This document shows positions 1 through 5,839 of a DNA stretch of 6,373 bases, in pieces. Numbering within the stretch: position 1 is the stretch's first letter; every line of letters starts with the position of its first letter. Source of the DNA: Desulfobacterales bacterium. Its GTDB lineage: Bacteria; Desulfobacterota; Desulfobacteria; Desulfobacterales; JAUWMJ01. A program made the translations under genes and the position numbers. The stretch spans positions 1 to 6,373 of the forward strand of contig JAUWMJ010000194.1 in the NCBI GenBank assembly GCA_030613225.1. The letters run 5' to 3'. A model generated the notes under the pieces. It ran no database searches. It was given only the letters and a program-made list of their open reading frames with translations, and was not told where the DNA came from.

Positions 1-1
1 T

Positions 2-415
2 TACTTAAAATCGCATAATAAAAATCTGTCTGAAAAACACAACCTGACAATGACTCCATCCCGTATTGACGTTATAGCCGAGTATTACACCAGGCATATA
101 ATGGATACCGGAATTACCATAAAGAGAATTAAATCCTTTTATGATGAAATTAAAAAGATCGAACTGTACTTTTTTAAAACACATGATATTAATATTGTTT
201 TAGAAGAAGATGCCATCGATTATATTATTGAACAGCTTGTAACATCCGAAATACGCATTGACGCTTTTTATAAACAGCTTACAGAAGACTTTGAGCTTGG
301 TCTGAAGCTGGTTCGGGAAAAAACAGAAAGAAACCGGTTTTTTATTACAAGAAAAGCGCTGCTGAACCCTGAATCTTTTATAAGCGAATTGATTAAAGAT
401 GAACTGATTACATAG
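2..415 (+). CDS. C-terminal part of an unidentified protein, possibly an AAA+ ATPase small domain (5' end outside window)
   Basis: The frame is open from the first complete codon at the left edge to the TAG at 413-415, with no stop before the first ATG at 50. The gene therefore probably starts outside the window, and the ATG at 50 is likely an internal methionine (no clear ribosome binding site precedes it). About 137 residues are visible. They are charged, helix-rich and lack cysteine, a signal peptide or a membrane segment. A segment reading YFFKTHDINIVLEEDAIDYI resembles the region after the ATPase core in ClpX/HslU-type AAA+ proteins, where a helical small domain follows a short strand and the pattern F/L-x-x-x-A-I. 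That resemblance is weak, and the Walker motifs, if present, would be off the left edge. No link to the heme genes is visible, and a terminator separates it from them. Confidence 0.6.
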   Translation, partial: YLKSHNKNLSEKHNLTMTPSRIDVIAEYYTRHIMDTGITIKRIKSFYDEIKKIELYFFKTHDINIVLEEDAIDYIIEQLVTSEIRIDAFYKQLTEDFELGLKLVREKTERNRFFITRKALLNPESFISELIKDELIT

Positions 416-455
416 CATTAATGTTTCGTTAAAAAGTTACTGTTTTACCGAATAA

Positions 456-486
456 AAAAATCGTGTAAAAAAGCATCACGATTTTT
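456..486 (+). terminator. Hairpin terminator after the left-edge gene
   Basis: A perfect 10-bp stem (456-465 with 477-486) encloses an 11-base loop. The base pairs nearest the loop are TCGTG/CACGA, and the outer part is an A run facing a T run, so a T tract ends the structure. It lies about 40 bases after the stop at 415. The A-tract/T-tract symmetry means it could work in both directions, but both neighbouring genes are on the + strand. Confidence 0.6.
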
Positions 487-529
487 GTTTCTGGTTGCCG
501 GTTAAAATAATGTATGCTATGTTGTAACC

Positions 530-641
530 GTTCATGGGTTCAGAGTTCAAGGTTCAGGGGTTGAAGGTTTACAAAAAATCTGAACAGTTGATTTGTGAGT
601 TTTTCTTCACTGGCAACTCACAACTCAACCTTTTTGTTTAC
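530..641. repeat. Heptamer array plus long hairpin (intergenic repeat element)
   Basis: A run of seven-base units with core GTTCA occurs at 538, 545 and 552, preceded by a related unit at 530-536 and followed by a degenerate GGTTGAAGGTT. Downstream, a 15-base arm at 587-601 pairs with 615-629 at 14 of 15 positions around a 13-base loop. The right arm is two tandem copies of CAACTCA (614-627). Pairing is partly resumed further out (568-578 with 631-641, 9 of 11). An open frame crosses this stretch, but it translates the repeat and shows no ribosome binding site or recognisable domain, so I do not call it a gene. Confidence 0.7.
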
Positions 642-643
642 AG

Positions 644-948
644 GCAGAGGCAGTTTCAAAATGTTAAATTTTGTTCGAGATCAAGTCGAAGATCCAGGAC
701 TTTGAGCGGGGGAAGGCGATCCGCCTCAGGCGGATTAACCACCCCAGTATGATCTGCCAGACCTACGGGGCCCCGATATGCGGGATCTACGCTTCGCTAG
801 GACAGGCAGGAATACATGTAGTATTTCGAGGATAGCGCTGAAGCTTCACTAAAGTGCCAAAATTTGAGTCTGTCGAAGCAAAGCGTAGATCCCGCTCATC
901 GGGGACGCAGATATCGGACAAAAGGGGACGTTTTGAAATTGCCTCTGC
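644..948. repeat. 305-bp element bounded by 21-bp imperfect inverted repeats, with internal palindromes
   Basis: The ends 644-664 and 928-948 are reverse complements at 19 of 21 positions. Inside lies a second inverted pair, 773-798 with 877-902 (23 of 26). There is also a perfect 7-bp hairpin at 719-725/729-735 with a TCA loop, a 10-base palindrome CGGGGCCCCG at 766-775, and a small hairpin CACT-AA-AGTG at 848-857. No transposase-like frame is present, so it resembles a MITE-like or other non-autonomous palindromic repeat. It ends 29 bases before the ahbC start codon, so it sits in the ahbC leader and may supply or block promoter or transcript structure. Confidence 0.7.
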
Positions 949-968
949 ATTTTTCGAAACCAAATCAC

Positions 969-973
969 GAGGT
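969..973 (+). promoter_or_regulatory. Ribosome binding site that fixes the ahbC start
   Basis: GAGGT ends 4 bases before the ATG at 978. The frame is open further upstream to an ATG at 864, but those extra 38 codons are almost entirely the right part of the inverted-repeat element, so 978 is preferred. Confidence 0.7.
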
Positions 974-977
974 CTAT

Positions 978-2156
978 ATGATAGGAATTTCTAAATTATA
1001 CTGTGGTACAGTCGAACCATCTGATGCACTTCGCTATGGACGAATGTCATCACAACTGCCCTCTCATCTCCTTCAGTTTTCGCGTGATAAGCGACCTGTG
1101 GTTGTATGGAATATCACCAGAAGATGTAATTTAAAATGTGTCCACTGTTACGCGCATGCTAAAGACAAATCGTTTGACAATGAACTGTCAACTGAAGACG
1201 GCAAACGACTGATAGACGATCTGTCCAGGTTCGGAGTACCTGTACTCCTGTTTTCCGGAGGAGAACCCCTGGTCCGAAAGGACCTCCCTGAGCTTGCAGA
1301 CTACGCTGTAAAAAAAGGTATGCGCGCCGTGATATCAACAAACGGCACACTTATTACCAGTCAAATGGCCGAAACATTAAAAGAAATCGGTCTGTCCTAT
1401 GTCGGCATAAGCATAGACGGGATGGAAGAGATCAATGACAAATTCAGAGGAATGAAAGGAGCTTTTAAATCTGCGCTTAAGGGAATTGAAAACTGCAAGG
1501 CAGCAGGTATAAAAGTCGGCCTTAGATTTACGATAAACAAATTCAATGCAGTAGAGATTCCGCATATATTTGATCTTCTTGAGGATATGGAAATCCCTCG
1601 AGTCTGCTTTTATCACCTTGTATATGCCGGGCGCGGCTCAAAACTTGTTGATGAAGACCTGTCCCATGAAGAATCGAGGAAAGCTGTTGACCTTATAATT
1701 GATCGAACAAAGGCGCTGCATGAAAAGGGAAAACCAAAAGAAGTTTTAACCGTTGATAATCACGCAGACGGCGCATATCTGTATTTGAGGCTCCTTAAAG
1801 AAAATCCTGCGCGTGCAAAAGATGTTCTTGAACTTCTTAAGATGAACGAAGGGAATAATTCCGGAAGGGGCATAGGATGTATAAGCTGGGATGGTGAAGT
1901 TTACGCCGATCAATTCTGGCGTCATTACAGTTTTGGGAACATTAAGGATCGCCCGTTTTCCGAAATCTGGACAGATACGTCAGAACCTCTTATGAAAAAG
2001 CTCAAGGAAAAGAAAAAGCATGTAAAAGACAGGTGCGCAAGGTGCAAATGGCTCGATATCTGTGCTGGTAATTTCAGAGTGCGTGCGGAAGCTGTGACCG
2101 GAGATGTGTGGGCACCTGATCCGGCTTGTTATCTTACTGATGAAGAAATAACTTAA
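978..2156 (+). CDS. ahbC: AhbC, 12,18-didecarboxysiroheme deacetylase (radical SAM, alternative heme pathway)
   Basis: This is a 392-residue cytoplasmic radical SAM enzyme. The family removes the two acetate side chains of 12,18-didecarboxysiroheme to yield Fe-coproporphyrin III. The N-terminus MIGISKLYCGTVEPSDALRY is the signature I recognise for AhbC/NirJ2-type proteins. The 4Fe-4S/SAM motif is C50-x3-C54-x2-C57, followed by GGEP at 94-97. The C-terminal SPASM-like region has C301, then C353, C356, C362 and C384. The canonical CxnGx4C pair of a full SPASM domain is incomplete: after C301 the expected second cysteine position reads ADQFW. The length suits the family. It heads ahbC-hemB-ahbD, with 280 bases to hemB. 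A NirJ-like heme d1 enzyme is the main alternative, but ahbD downstream and no nir genes in view favour AhbC. AhbA/AhbB, which act just before it, are not in the window. Confidence 0.9.
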   Translation: MIGISKLYCGTVEPSDALRYGRMSSQLPSHLLQFSRDKRPVVVWNITRRCNLKCVHCYAHAKDKSFDNELSTEDGKRLIDDLSRFGVPVLLFSGGEPLVRKDLPELADYAVKKGMRAVISTNGTLITSQMAETLKEIGLSYVGISIDGMEEINDKFRGMKGAFKSALKGIENCKAAGIKVGLRFTINKFNAVEIPHIFDLLEDMEIPRVCFYHLVYAGRGSKLVDEDLSHEESRKAVDLIIDRTKALHEKGKPKEVLTVDNHADGAYLYLRLLKENPARAKDVLELLKMNEGNNSGRGIGCISWDGEVYADQFWRHYSFGNIKDRPFSEIWTDTSEPLMKKLKEKKKHVKDRCARCKWLDICAGNFRVRAEAVTGDVWAPDPACYLTDEEIT

Positions 2157-2329
2157 CCCTGCAACGACGTTTATCGTTACACATAATACATTTTTTAAAA
2201 TTCGTCCGGTTGGTTATCATATTAGCGTTTCGGGTTGCGTGTTGCTCGACTTCGCCCTACGGGCTTCGTCGTGGCTGGCGAGTTGCGGGTTCAAAATCCA
2301 GATGAATATTCCGGCGAATAACCCGTAAC
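2155..2329. repeat. Heptamer array and stacked hairpins between ahbC and hemB
   Basis: Three seven-base units starting with GTT occur at 2227, 2234 and 2241 (GTTTCGG, GTTGCGT, GTTGCTC). They run into a hairpin at 2247-2271 with stems CGAC/GTCG and GCCC/GGGC, separated by an internal TTC-TTC mismatch, and a TAC loop. A further arm, GTTGCGGGTT at 2282-2291, pairs with 2320-2329 at 9 of 10 positions. A related inverted word, AACCCTGCAAC (2155-2165), overlaps the ahbC stop codon. The gap has no gene. A weak stem AACGA/TCGTT at 2163-2178 could help end ahbC transcripts, but it has no T tract directly after it. Confidence 0.55.
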
Positions 2330-2422
2330 GATGTGATATAAAAAAACTATTGCTGTATAAAGCTGATACATTACGTTGCAGTATTAATTTTTACAAGTTC
2401 ACCGTTAATGGAAAGCTGAAAG

Positions 2423-2429
2423 AAAAGGA
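2423..2429 (+). promoter_or_regulatory. Ribosome binding site that fixes the hemB start
   Basis: AAAAGGA lies 7 bases before the ATG at 2437. The frame is open back to an ATG at 2350, but the 29 extra residues have no counterpart in HemB proteins, and starting at 2437 places the catalytic residues at the positions expected for the family. Confidence 0.7.
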
Positions 2430-2436
2430 CAACATC

Positions 2437-3411
2437 ATGCTGTTTCCTGATTACAGACCAAGACGCCTGAGGCAAAATGATGCGTTTCGGCGAATGATAC
2501 GCGAAACAACCCTTTCTGTGGATGACATGATCCTACCGCTTTTCGCCATCAGCGGTAAGAACGTTAAAAACACAATTCCTTCCATGCCCGGGCATTTTCA
2601 GTTATCAATAGACAATCTTATAAAAACGTCAGGAAAGGCGTTTGAACTGGGTATCCCTGCCGTAATGCTTTTTGGAATACCGGATAAAAAAGACCCCCTT
2701 GCTACCAGTGCATATGCAAAAGACGGTATTGTCCAGAAAGCCGTAAAATCGCTTAAAAACAAATTGCCTGAGCTTGTAGTGATAACAGATGTCTGTCTGT
2801 GCTCATACACGGATCATGGCCACTGCGGCATTGTAGAAGGCAATACAATAGACAATGACGCTACTTTGGATCTTCTTGCAAGGACCGCCCTGTCCCATGC
2901 AAAGGCGGGTGCCGACATGGTTGCCCCTTCAGATATGATGGACGGCCGCGTGGCTGAAATTCGCAATGCCCTTGATGAAAACAGCCTGAGCAATATTCCC
3001 ATAATGTCTTATGCTGCCAAGTACTGTTCAGCTTATTACGGCCCCTTTCGCCAGGCTGCCGATTCGGCACCTAAATTCGGAGACCGCAGAACGTATCAGA
3101 TGGACCCCGCAAATGCACTGGAAGCCATCCGGGAAGTTACCATGGATGTTGAAGAGGGAGCCGACATTATAATGATAAAGCCAGCACTGCCCTATCTTGA
3201 CATTATCTGCCGCATCCGTGATGAGATAGATCTCCCGCTGGCAGCTTATAACGTCAGTGGTGAGTATGCAATGATCAAGGCAGCCGAAAAAATGGGCTGG
3301 ATAGACGGTAAAAAGGTTATGATGGAAACCCTCATAGCAATCAAACGGGCAGGTGCAGATATGATCCTTACTTATTTTGCAATGGAAGCGGCACAGGAAC
3401 TAAACCGCTGA
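2437..3411 (+). CDS. hemB: Porphobilinogen synthase (5-aminolevulinate dehydratase), zinc-type
   Basis: This 324-residue cytoplasmic enzyme condenses two 5-aminolevulinate molecules into porphobilinogen, the common precursor of all tetrapyrroles including siroheme. Residues C120, C122 and C130 sit in VCLCSYTDHGHCGI, the three-cysteine zinc site; magnesium-type enzymes have aspartates there. The two substrate-binding lysines are K195 in SYAAKYCSAYYGPFR and K248 in MIKPALPYLDI. The C-terminal NVSGEYAM and RAGADMILTYFA blocks are also typical. Numbering from the ATG at 2437 nearly matches the E. coli enzyme (K195, K247), which supports this start. It lies between ahbC and ahbD, 280 and 187 bases away, as expected for a heme gene cluster. 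The gaps hold repeats, so shared transcription is possible but not shown. Confidence 0.97.
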   Translation: MLFPDYRPRRLRQNDAFRRMIRETTLSVDDMILPLFAISGKNVKNTIPSMPGHFQLSIDNLIKTSGKAFELGIPAVMLFGIPDKKDPLATSAYAKDGIVQKAVKSLKNKLPELVVITDVCLCSYTDHGHCGIVEGNTIDNDATLDLLARTALSHAKAGADMVAPSDMMDGRVAEIRNALDENSLSNIPIMSYAAKYCSAYYGPFRQAADSAPKFGDRRTYQMDPANALEAIREVTMDVEEGADIIMIKPALPYLDIICRIRDEIDLPLAAYNVSGEYAMIKAAEKMGWIDGKKVMMETLIAIKRAGADMILTYFAMEAAQELNR

Positions 3412-3425
3412 TTTTATTTAGGTGA

Positions 3426-3465
3426 GACGGTTTTAAAATGTTTTCTCCTTAAAGCCATAACCGTC
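3426..3465. repeat. Hairpin after hemB, possible attenuator or small repeat copy
   Basis: GACGGTT (3426-3432) pairs perfectly with AACCGTC (3459-3465), and a weaker inner pairing of TTTAA with TTAAA brings the arms closer. It begins 14 bases after the hemB stop. No T run follows the right arm, so a classic terminator is unlikely. The left arm GAGACGGTT (3424-3432) and right arm ATAACCGTC also occur in the arms of the large palindrome after ahbD (4833-4841 and 5027-5036), which suggests a related, much shorter element. Confidence 0.5.
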
Positions 3466-3492
3466 AGGTTGAGAGAAAAATGGACTATTATC

Positions 3493-3534
3493 ATTAACTA
3501 ATATCAATTATCAATTGTGAATTGTGAATTGTTA
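3493..3534. repeat. Six tandem AT-rich heptamers upstream of ahbD
   Basis: Six consecutive seven-base units occupy the stretch: ATTAACT, AATATCA, ATTATCA, ATTGTGA, ATTGTGA and ATTGTTA. The two central units are identical. The run is 65 bases upstream of the ahbD start and contains the palindrome CAATTG and a TAATAT that could serve as a -10 box, but no matching -35 was found. It is an array without an obvious inverted partner. Confidence 0.65.
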
Positions 3535-3580
3535 ATAAAAAAACAAGCTAAATCCGACTGATTTTATCATTCAATTTTTA

Positions 3581-3585
3581 AAGGA
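3581..3585 (+). promoter_or_regulatory. Ribosome binding site for ahbD
   Basis: AAGGA is the only purine-rich match in front of the ATG at 3599. The 13-base spacing is longer than usual, so translation initiation could be modest. No other ATG in frame lies nearer. Confidence 0.45.
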
Positions 3586-3598
3586 CTAAAATATTAAA

Positions 3599-4708
3599 AT
3601 GGAACATAGTGAACAAATAAAATCTCATCCACACAGCGAGAAAAAAGAAGCAACCCTTCGCCTTGTTGCATGGGAAACTACACGCAACTGTAACCTGGAC
3701 TGCGTGCACTGCCGAGCATCGGCAACAAAAGGCCCGTATACCGGAGAACTTGACACCCAGGCCTCTTTTCGTCTTCTGGATCAGATTGCCCGGGTCGACA
3801 AACCGATTGTCATACTTACGGGTGGAGAACCGCTTTTGCGTAGCGACATCTTCGATATCGCAAAATACGGCACAGATAAAGGTCTTAGAATGGTTATGGC
3901 GCCTAACGGCACTCTGATGACCGAAGCTTATGCCAACCAAATGGCAGATTCAGGCATTAAAAGGATAAGTATCAGCTTAGACGGTGCCACAGCAGAAAGC
4001 CATGACAGTTTCCGCGGGGTTAAGGGGGCTTTTGAAGGTGCTCTAAACGGAATAAAACTGGCAAAGGAAGCGGGTGTTGAATTCCAGGTAAACACTACGA
4101 TTACAAAGACAAATCTTGATCAAATTCCAATCATACAGGATCTTGCTATAAAACTTGGTGCTGTCGCCCATCATATTTTTCTTCTTGTGCCTACCGGCAG
4201 AGGAAAATATATTGTGGACCAGGAAATTGCAGCAGATGAATATGAAAATACATTGAACTGGTTTTATGACCAGAGGGAAAAAACTCCCCTGCAACTGAAA
4301 GCGACATGTGCTCCACATTACTACCGGATCCTCAGACAAAGGGCGAAAAAAGAAAACAAGTCCATCACATTCAAATCACACGGTCTGGACGCAGTAACAC
4401 GTGGGTGTCTGGGTGGCATCGGGTTCTGTTTTATTTCACATACAGGTATTGTTCAGCCATGCGGATTTTTGGACTTAAATTGCGGGGATGTTACAAAAAA
4501 TTCTTTTGCCGAGATATGGAATAATTCAGATATTTTATTATCTCTGCGCAACTATGATAAACTGAAGGGAAAGTGCGGTAAATGTGAGTTTAAAAGAGTT
4601 TGTGGCGGATGCCGGGCAAGGGCCTATGAAGCCACCGGCGATTTCCTGGCCGAAGAGCCCCTTTGCAATTATCAGCCGGCTTCAATATCTGAGCGCAAAA
4701 GAGGGTAG
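3599..4708 (+). CDS. ahbD: AhbD, heme b synthase (radical SAM/SPASM, Fe-coproporphyrin III decarboxylase)
   Basis: This 369-residue cytoplasmic enzyme belongs to the family that oxidatively decarboxylates two propionate side chains of Fe-coproporphyrin III to vinyl groups, giving heme b. A short histidine-containing N-terminal tail leads into LRLVAWETTRNCNLDCVHC. The radical SAM cysteines are C31, C35 and C38, with GGEP at 75-78. The SPASM region looks complete: C270, G283 and C288 fit C-x12-G-x4-C, then C326, C329, C335 and C338 (CGKC and CGGC), and a final C356. Additional cysteines are C237, C277 and C295. This differs from the ahbC product, whose auxiliary cysteine set is reduced. The pairing of these two distinct radical SAM proteins around hemB makes the assignment firm. 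Other SPASM enzymes such as peptide maturases are less likely, because no small precursor peptide gene is next to it. Confidence 0.92.
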   Translation: MEHSEQIKSHPHSEKKEATLRLVAWETTRNCNLDCVHCRASATKGPYTGELDTQASFRLLDQIARVDKPIVILTGGEPLLRSDIFDIAKYGTDKGLRMVMAPNGTLMTEAYANQMADSGIKRISISLDGATAESHDSFRGVKGAFEGALNGIKLAKEAGVEFQVNTTITKTNLDQIPIIQDLAIKLGAVAHHIFLLVPTGRGKYIVDQEIAADEYENTLNWFYDQREKTPLQLKATCAPHYYRILRQRAKKENKSITFKSHGLDAVTRGCLGGIGFCFISHTGIVQPCGFLDLNCGDVTKNSFAEIWNNSDILLSLRNYDKLKGKCGKCEFKRVCGGCRARAYEATGDFLAEEPLCNYQPASISERKRG

Positions 4709-4709
4709 C

Positions 4710-4737
4710 TTCAAAACGTCCCTTTGAGACCTTTGAA
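4710..4737 (+). terminator. Weak hairpin just after ahbD
   Basis: TTCAAA (4710-4715) pairs with TTTGAA (4732-4737), and GTC (4718-4720) with GAC (4728-4730), with a small bulge. It starts 2 bases after the ahbD stop codon. The following bases are A/T mixed rather than a T run, so termination is uncertain. The left half TTCAAAACGTCCC also matches, in reverse complement, positions 925-937 at the end of the element before ahbC. Confidence 0.3.
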
Positions 4738-4756
4738 ACTGTCTATAAAAATATAG

Positions 4757-5114
4757 TAACTCAAGTTTCGCACCTCTTATCTACAGCAAAGCTTTAATTC
4801 TTGAAGAGTAGATTCGTATCGAAGGAGTGAATCGAGACGGTTATATCATTTTCTTCCAGGTGATATGAATAAAATCAGTTAGCAGCGTGTCCTGATATTT
4901 TGGATAAAGTGCATGAGTTGCTAAATTCTATAAAGTTGTACGTCTATACCAAATATCAGGCCCAAATATCAGGACACTGCGAAAGAGTGGAGGCTGTGAC
5001 CAACATATCACCTTCCAGAAAATAATATAACCGTCTCGATTCACGTCTGATCTTATATATTATGCGCCATCAGGGCATCACTTTTTGCAAAATAGGGGTG
5101 CGAAACTTGAGTTA
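4757..5114. repeat. 358-bp nested palindrome between ahbD and the CBS-ACT gene
   Basis: Three nested inverted pairs share roughly one centre. The outer arms 4757-4774 and 5097-5114 are perfect reverse complements (18 of 18). The middle arms 4827-4867 and 5004-5044 match at 37 of 41, with three of the four mismatches forming a TCC-TCC bulge. The inner arms 4887-4903 and 4961-4977 match at 16 of 17. The spacers between outer and middle arms are both exactly 52 bases yet show little similarity. CCAAATATCAGG is duplicated at 4949-4960 and 4962-4973. No frame within it looks coding and no transposase is present. It may be a non-autonomous mobile element or a very large RNA/cruciform-forming structure. 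Confidence 0.8.
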
Positions 5115-5141
5115 TAAGTTTAACAGCTATCAACTCATCTG

Positions 5142-5183
5142 CTTAACCCTGAACCGTGAACCCAGGAACTTTGAACCTGGGTT
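5142..5183. repeat. Heptamer array ending in a hairpin, upstream of the CBS-ACT gene
   Basis: Seven-base units CTTAACC, CTGAACC and GTGAACC run from 5142 to 5162, followed by a looser continuation. The last part folds as AACCCAGG (5159-5166) with CCTGGGTT (5176-5183), a perfect 8-bp stem with a 9-base loop. The words are the reverse complement of the GTTCA heptamers at 530-558. An A-rich stretch follows on the + strand, so as a terminator it would suit the - strand better, where no gene is seen. Confidence 0.6.
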
Positions 5184-5215
5184 ACAAAAAATAAATCAAC
5201 TATCCCTTTGAAACC

Positions 5216-5220
5216 GAGGA
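5216..5220 (+). promoter_or_regulatory. Ribosome binding site for the CBS-ACT gene
   Basis: GAGGA lies 9 bases before the ATG at 5230. A competing ATG at 5225 is in another frame and hits a stop after two codons (ATG TTA TGA), overlapping the true start. Confidence 0.65.
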
Positions 5221-5229
5221 CATCATGTT

Positions 5230-5835
5230 ATGAAAATAAATGCATTAATGATTCCGAACCCGATCACTATCACGGAAAAAGCTTCTGTCAGCGATGCTAT
5301 TGAACTTATGAAAGTCAACTCCATCCGGCACCTGCCTGTTGTTTCACAAAAAAAGATACTGAAGGGTTTTCTAACACTTGCTGATTTAAAACAGGGTCTT
5401 ATCCCTTCCATGGTGGGAGACCTTACTTTAACAGATCTAATGATAAAAAAACCGATAACCGTAGAACCTGATAATGATATAGAACTTGCGGCACAGCTTA
5501 TTTACAAGCACAAAATAGGCGGCATCCCGGTAGTTAAAAAAAATAAGCTGGTAGGCATAATAACTGAATCGGATATACTTCGGGCTTTTATCGATATGAT
5601 GGGCATTCTTACCGCCAGTTCCCGTATAGATGTTGTGATAAAAGATGAACCCGGATTATTCAGAAAGGCTTTGCAGATTATCAATGACAATGGCGGAGAT
5701 ATAATTAATGTAGGGATAACGGCTCAGCAAACAAGTAAACGAATATACTATTTTAGGCTTTCTGTCTGCAAAACGGATATTATAAAAAAAGCTCTTGAAG
5801 ACAGCGGTTTTGATGTGCCGGATGCCATGGATTAA
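5230..5835 (+). CDS. Tandem CBS domain plus ACT domain protein (AcuB-like), putative ligand sensor
   Basis: The 201-residue protein has no signal peptide or membrane segment. A first CBS domain covers about residues 1-57 (MKINALMIPNPITI, then GFLTLADL with T49 and D52). A second covers about 66-122 (LMIKKPITVEP, then GIITESDIL with T112 and D115). Both keep the T-x-x-D end that in CBS pairs contacts the ribose of adenine nucleotides. Residues about 131-197 (IKDEPGLFRKALQIINDNGGDI) form an ACT domain, which in other proteins binds amino acids or similar ligands. The architecture matches AcuB-type proteins, whose role is poorly defined. It is separated from ahbD by 521 bases of repeats, so it probably has its own promoter. 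A role in controlling the heme genes is only conceivable from position. No catalytic domain is attached. Confidence 0.9.
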   Translation: MKINALMIPNPITITEKASVSDAIELMKVNSIRHLPVVSQKKILKGFLTLADLKQGLIPSMVGDLTLTDLMIKKPITVEPDNDIELAAQLIYKHKIGGIPVVKKNKLVGIITESDILRAFIDMMGILTASSRIDVVIKDEPGLFRKALQIINDNGGDIINVGITAQQTSKRIYYFRLSVCKTDIIKKALEDSGFDVPDAMD

Positions 5836-5839
5836 TCTC

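Noticed and set aside
534..752. 72-residue open frame on the + strand
   Set aside because: It translates the GTTCA array and the inverted-repeat element, has no ribosome binding site and no recognisable domain.
864..977. Upstream extension of the ahbC frame
   Set aside because: It falls in the inverted-repeat element; the family signature and a good ribosome binding site begin at 978.
2350..2436. Upstream extension of the hemB frame
   Set aside because: No HemB-like residues; the ribosome binding site and catalytic residue numbering favour 2437.
3499..3536. Sigma-70 promoter before ahbD (TAATAT, TTGTGA boxes)
   Set aside because: The AT-rich heptamers generate such boxes by chance and no -35/-10 pair with 16-18 base spacing was convincing.
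3578..3940. Minus-strand frame of 120 residues overlapping ahbD
   Set aside because: It is the antisense shadow of a well-supported gene, with no domain of its own.
4853..5018. CTTCCAG in the same orientation in both arms of the large palindrome
   Set aside because: Only three central bases actually fail to pair (TCC opposite TCC), so it is better seen as a small internal mismatch than as an inverted segment.
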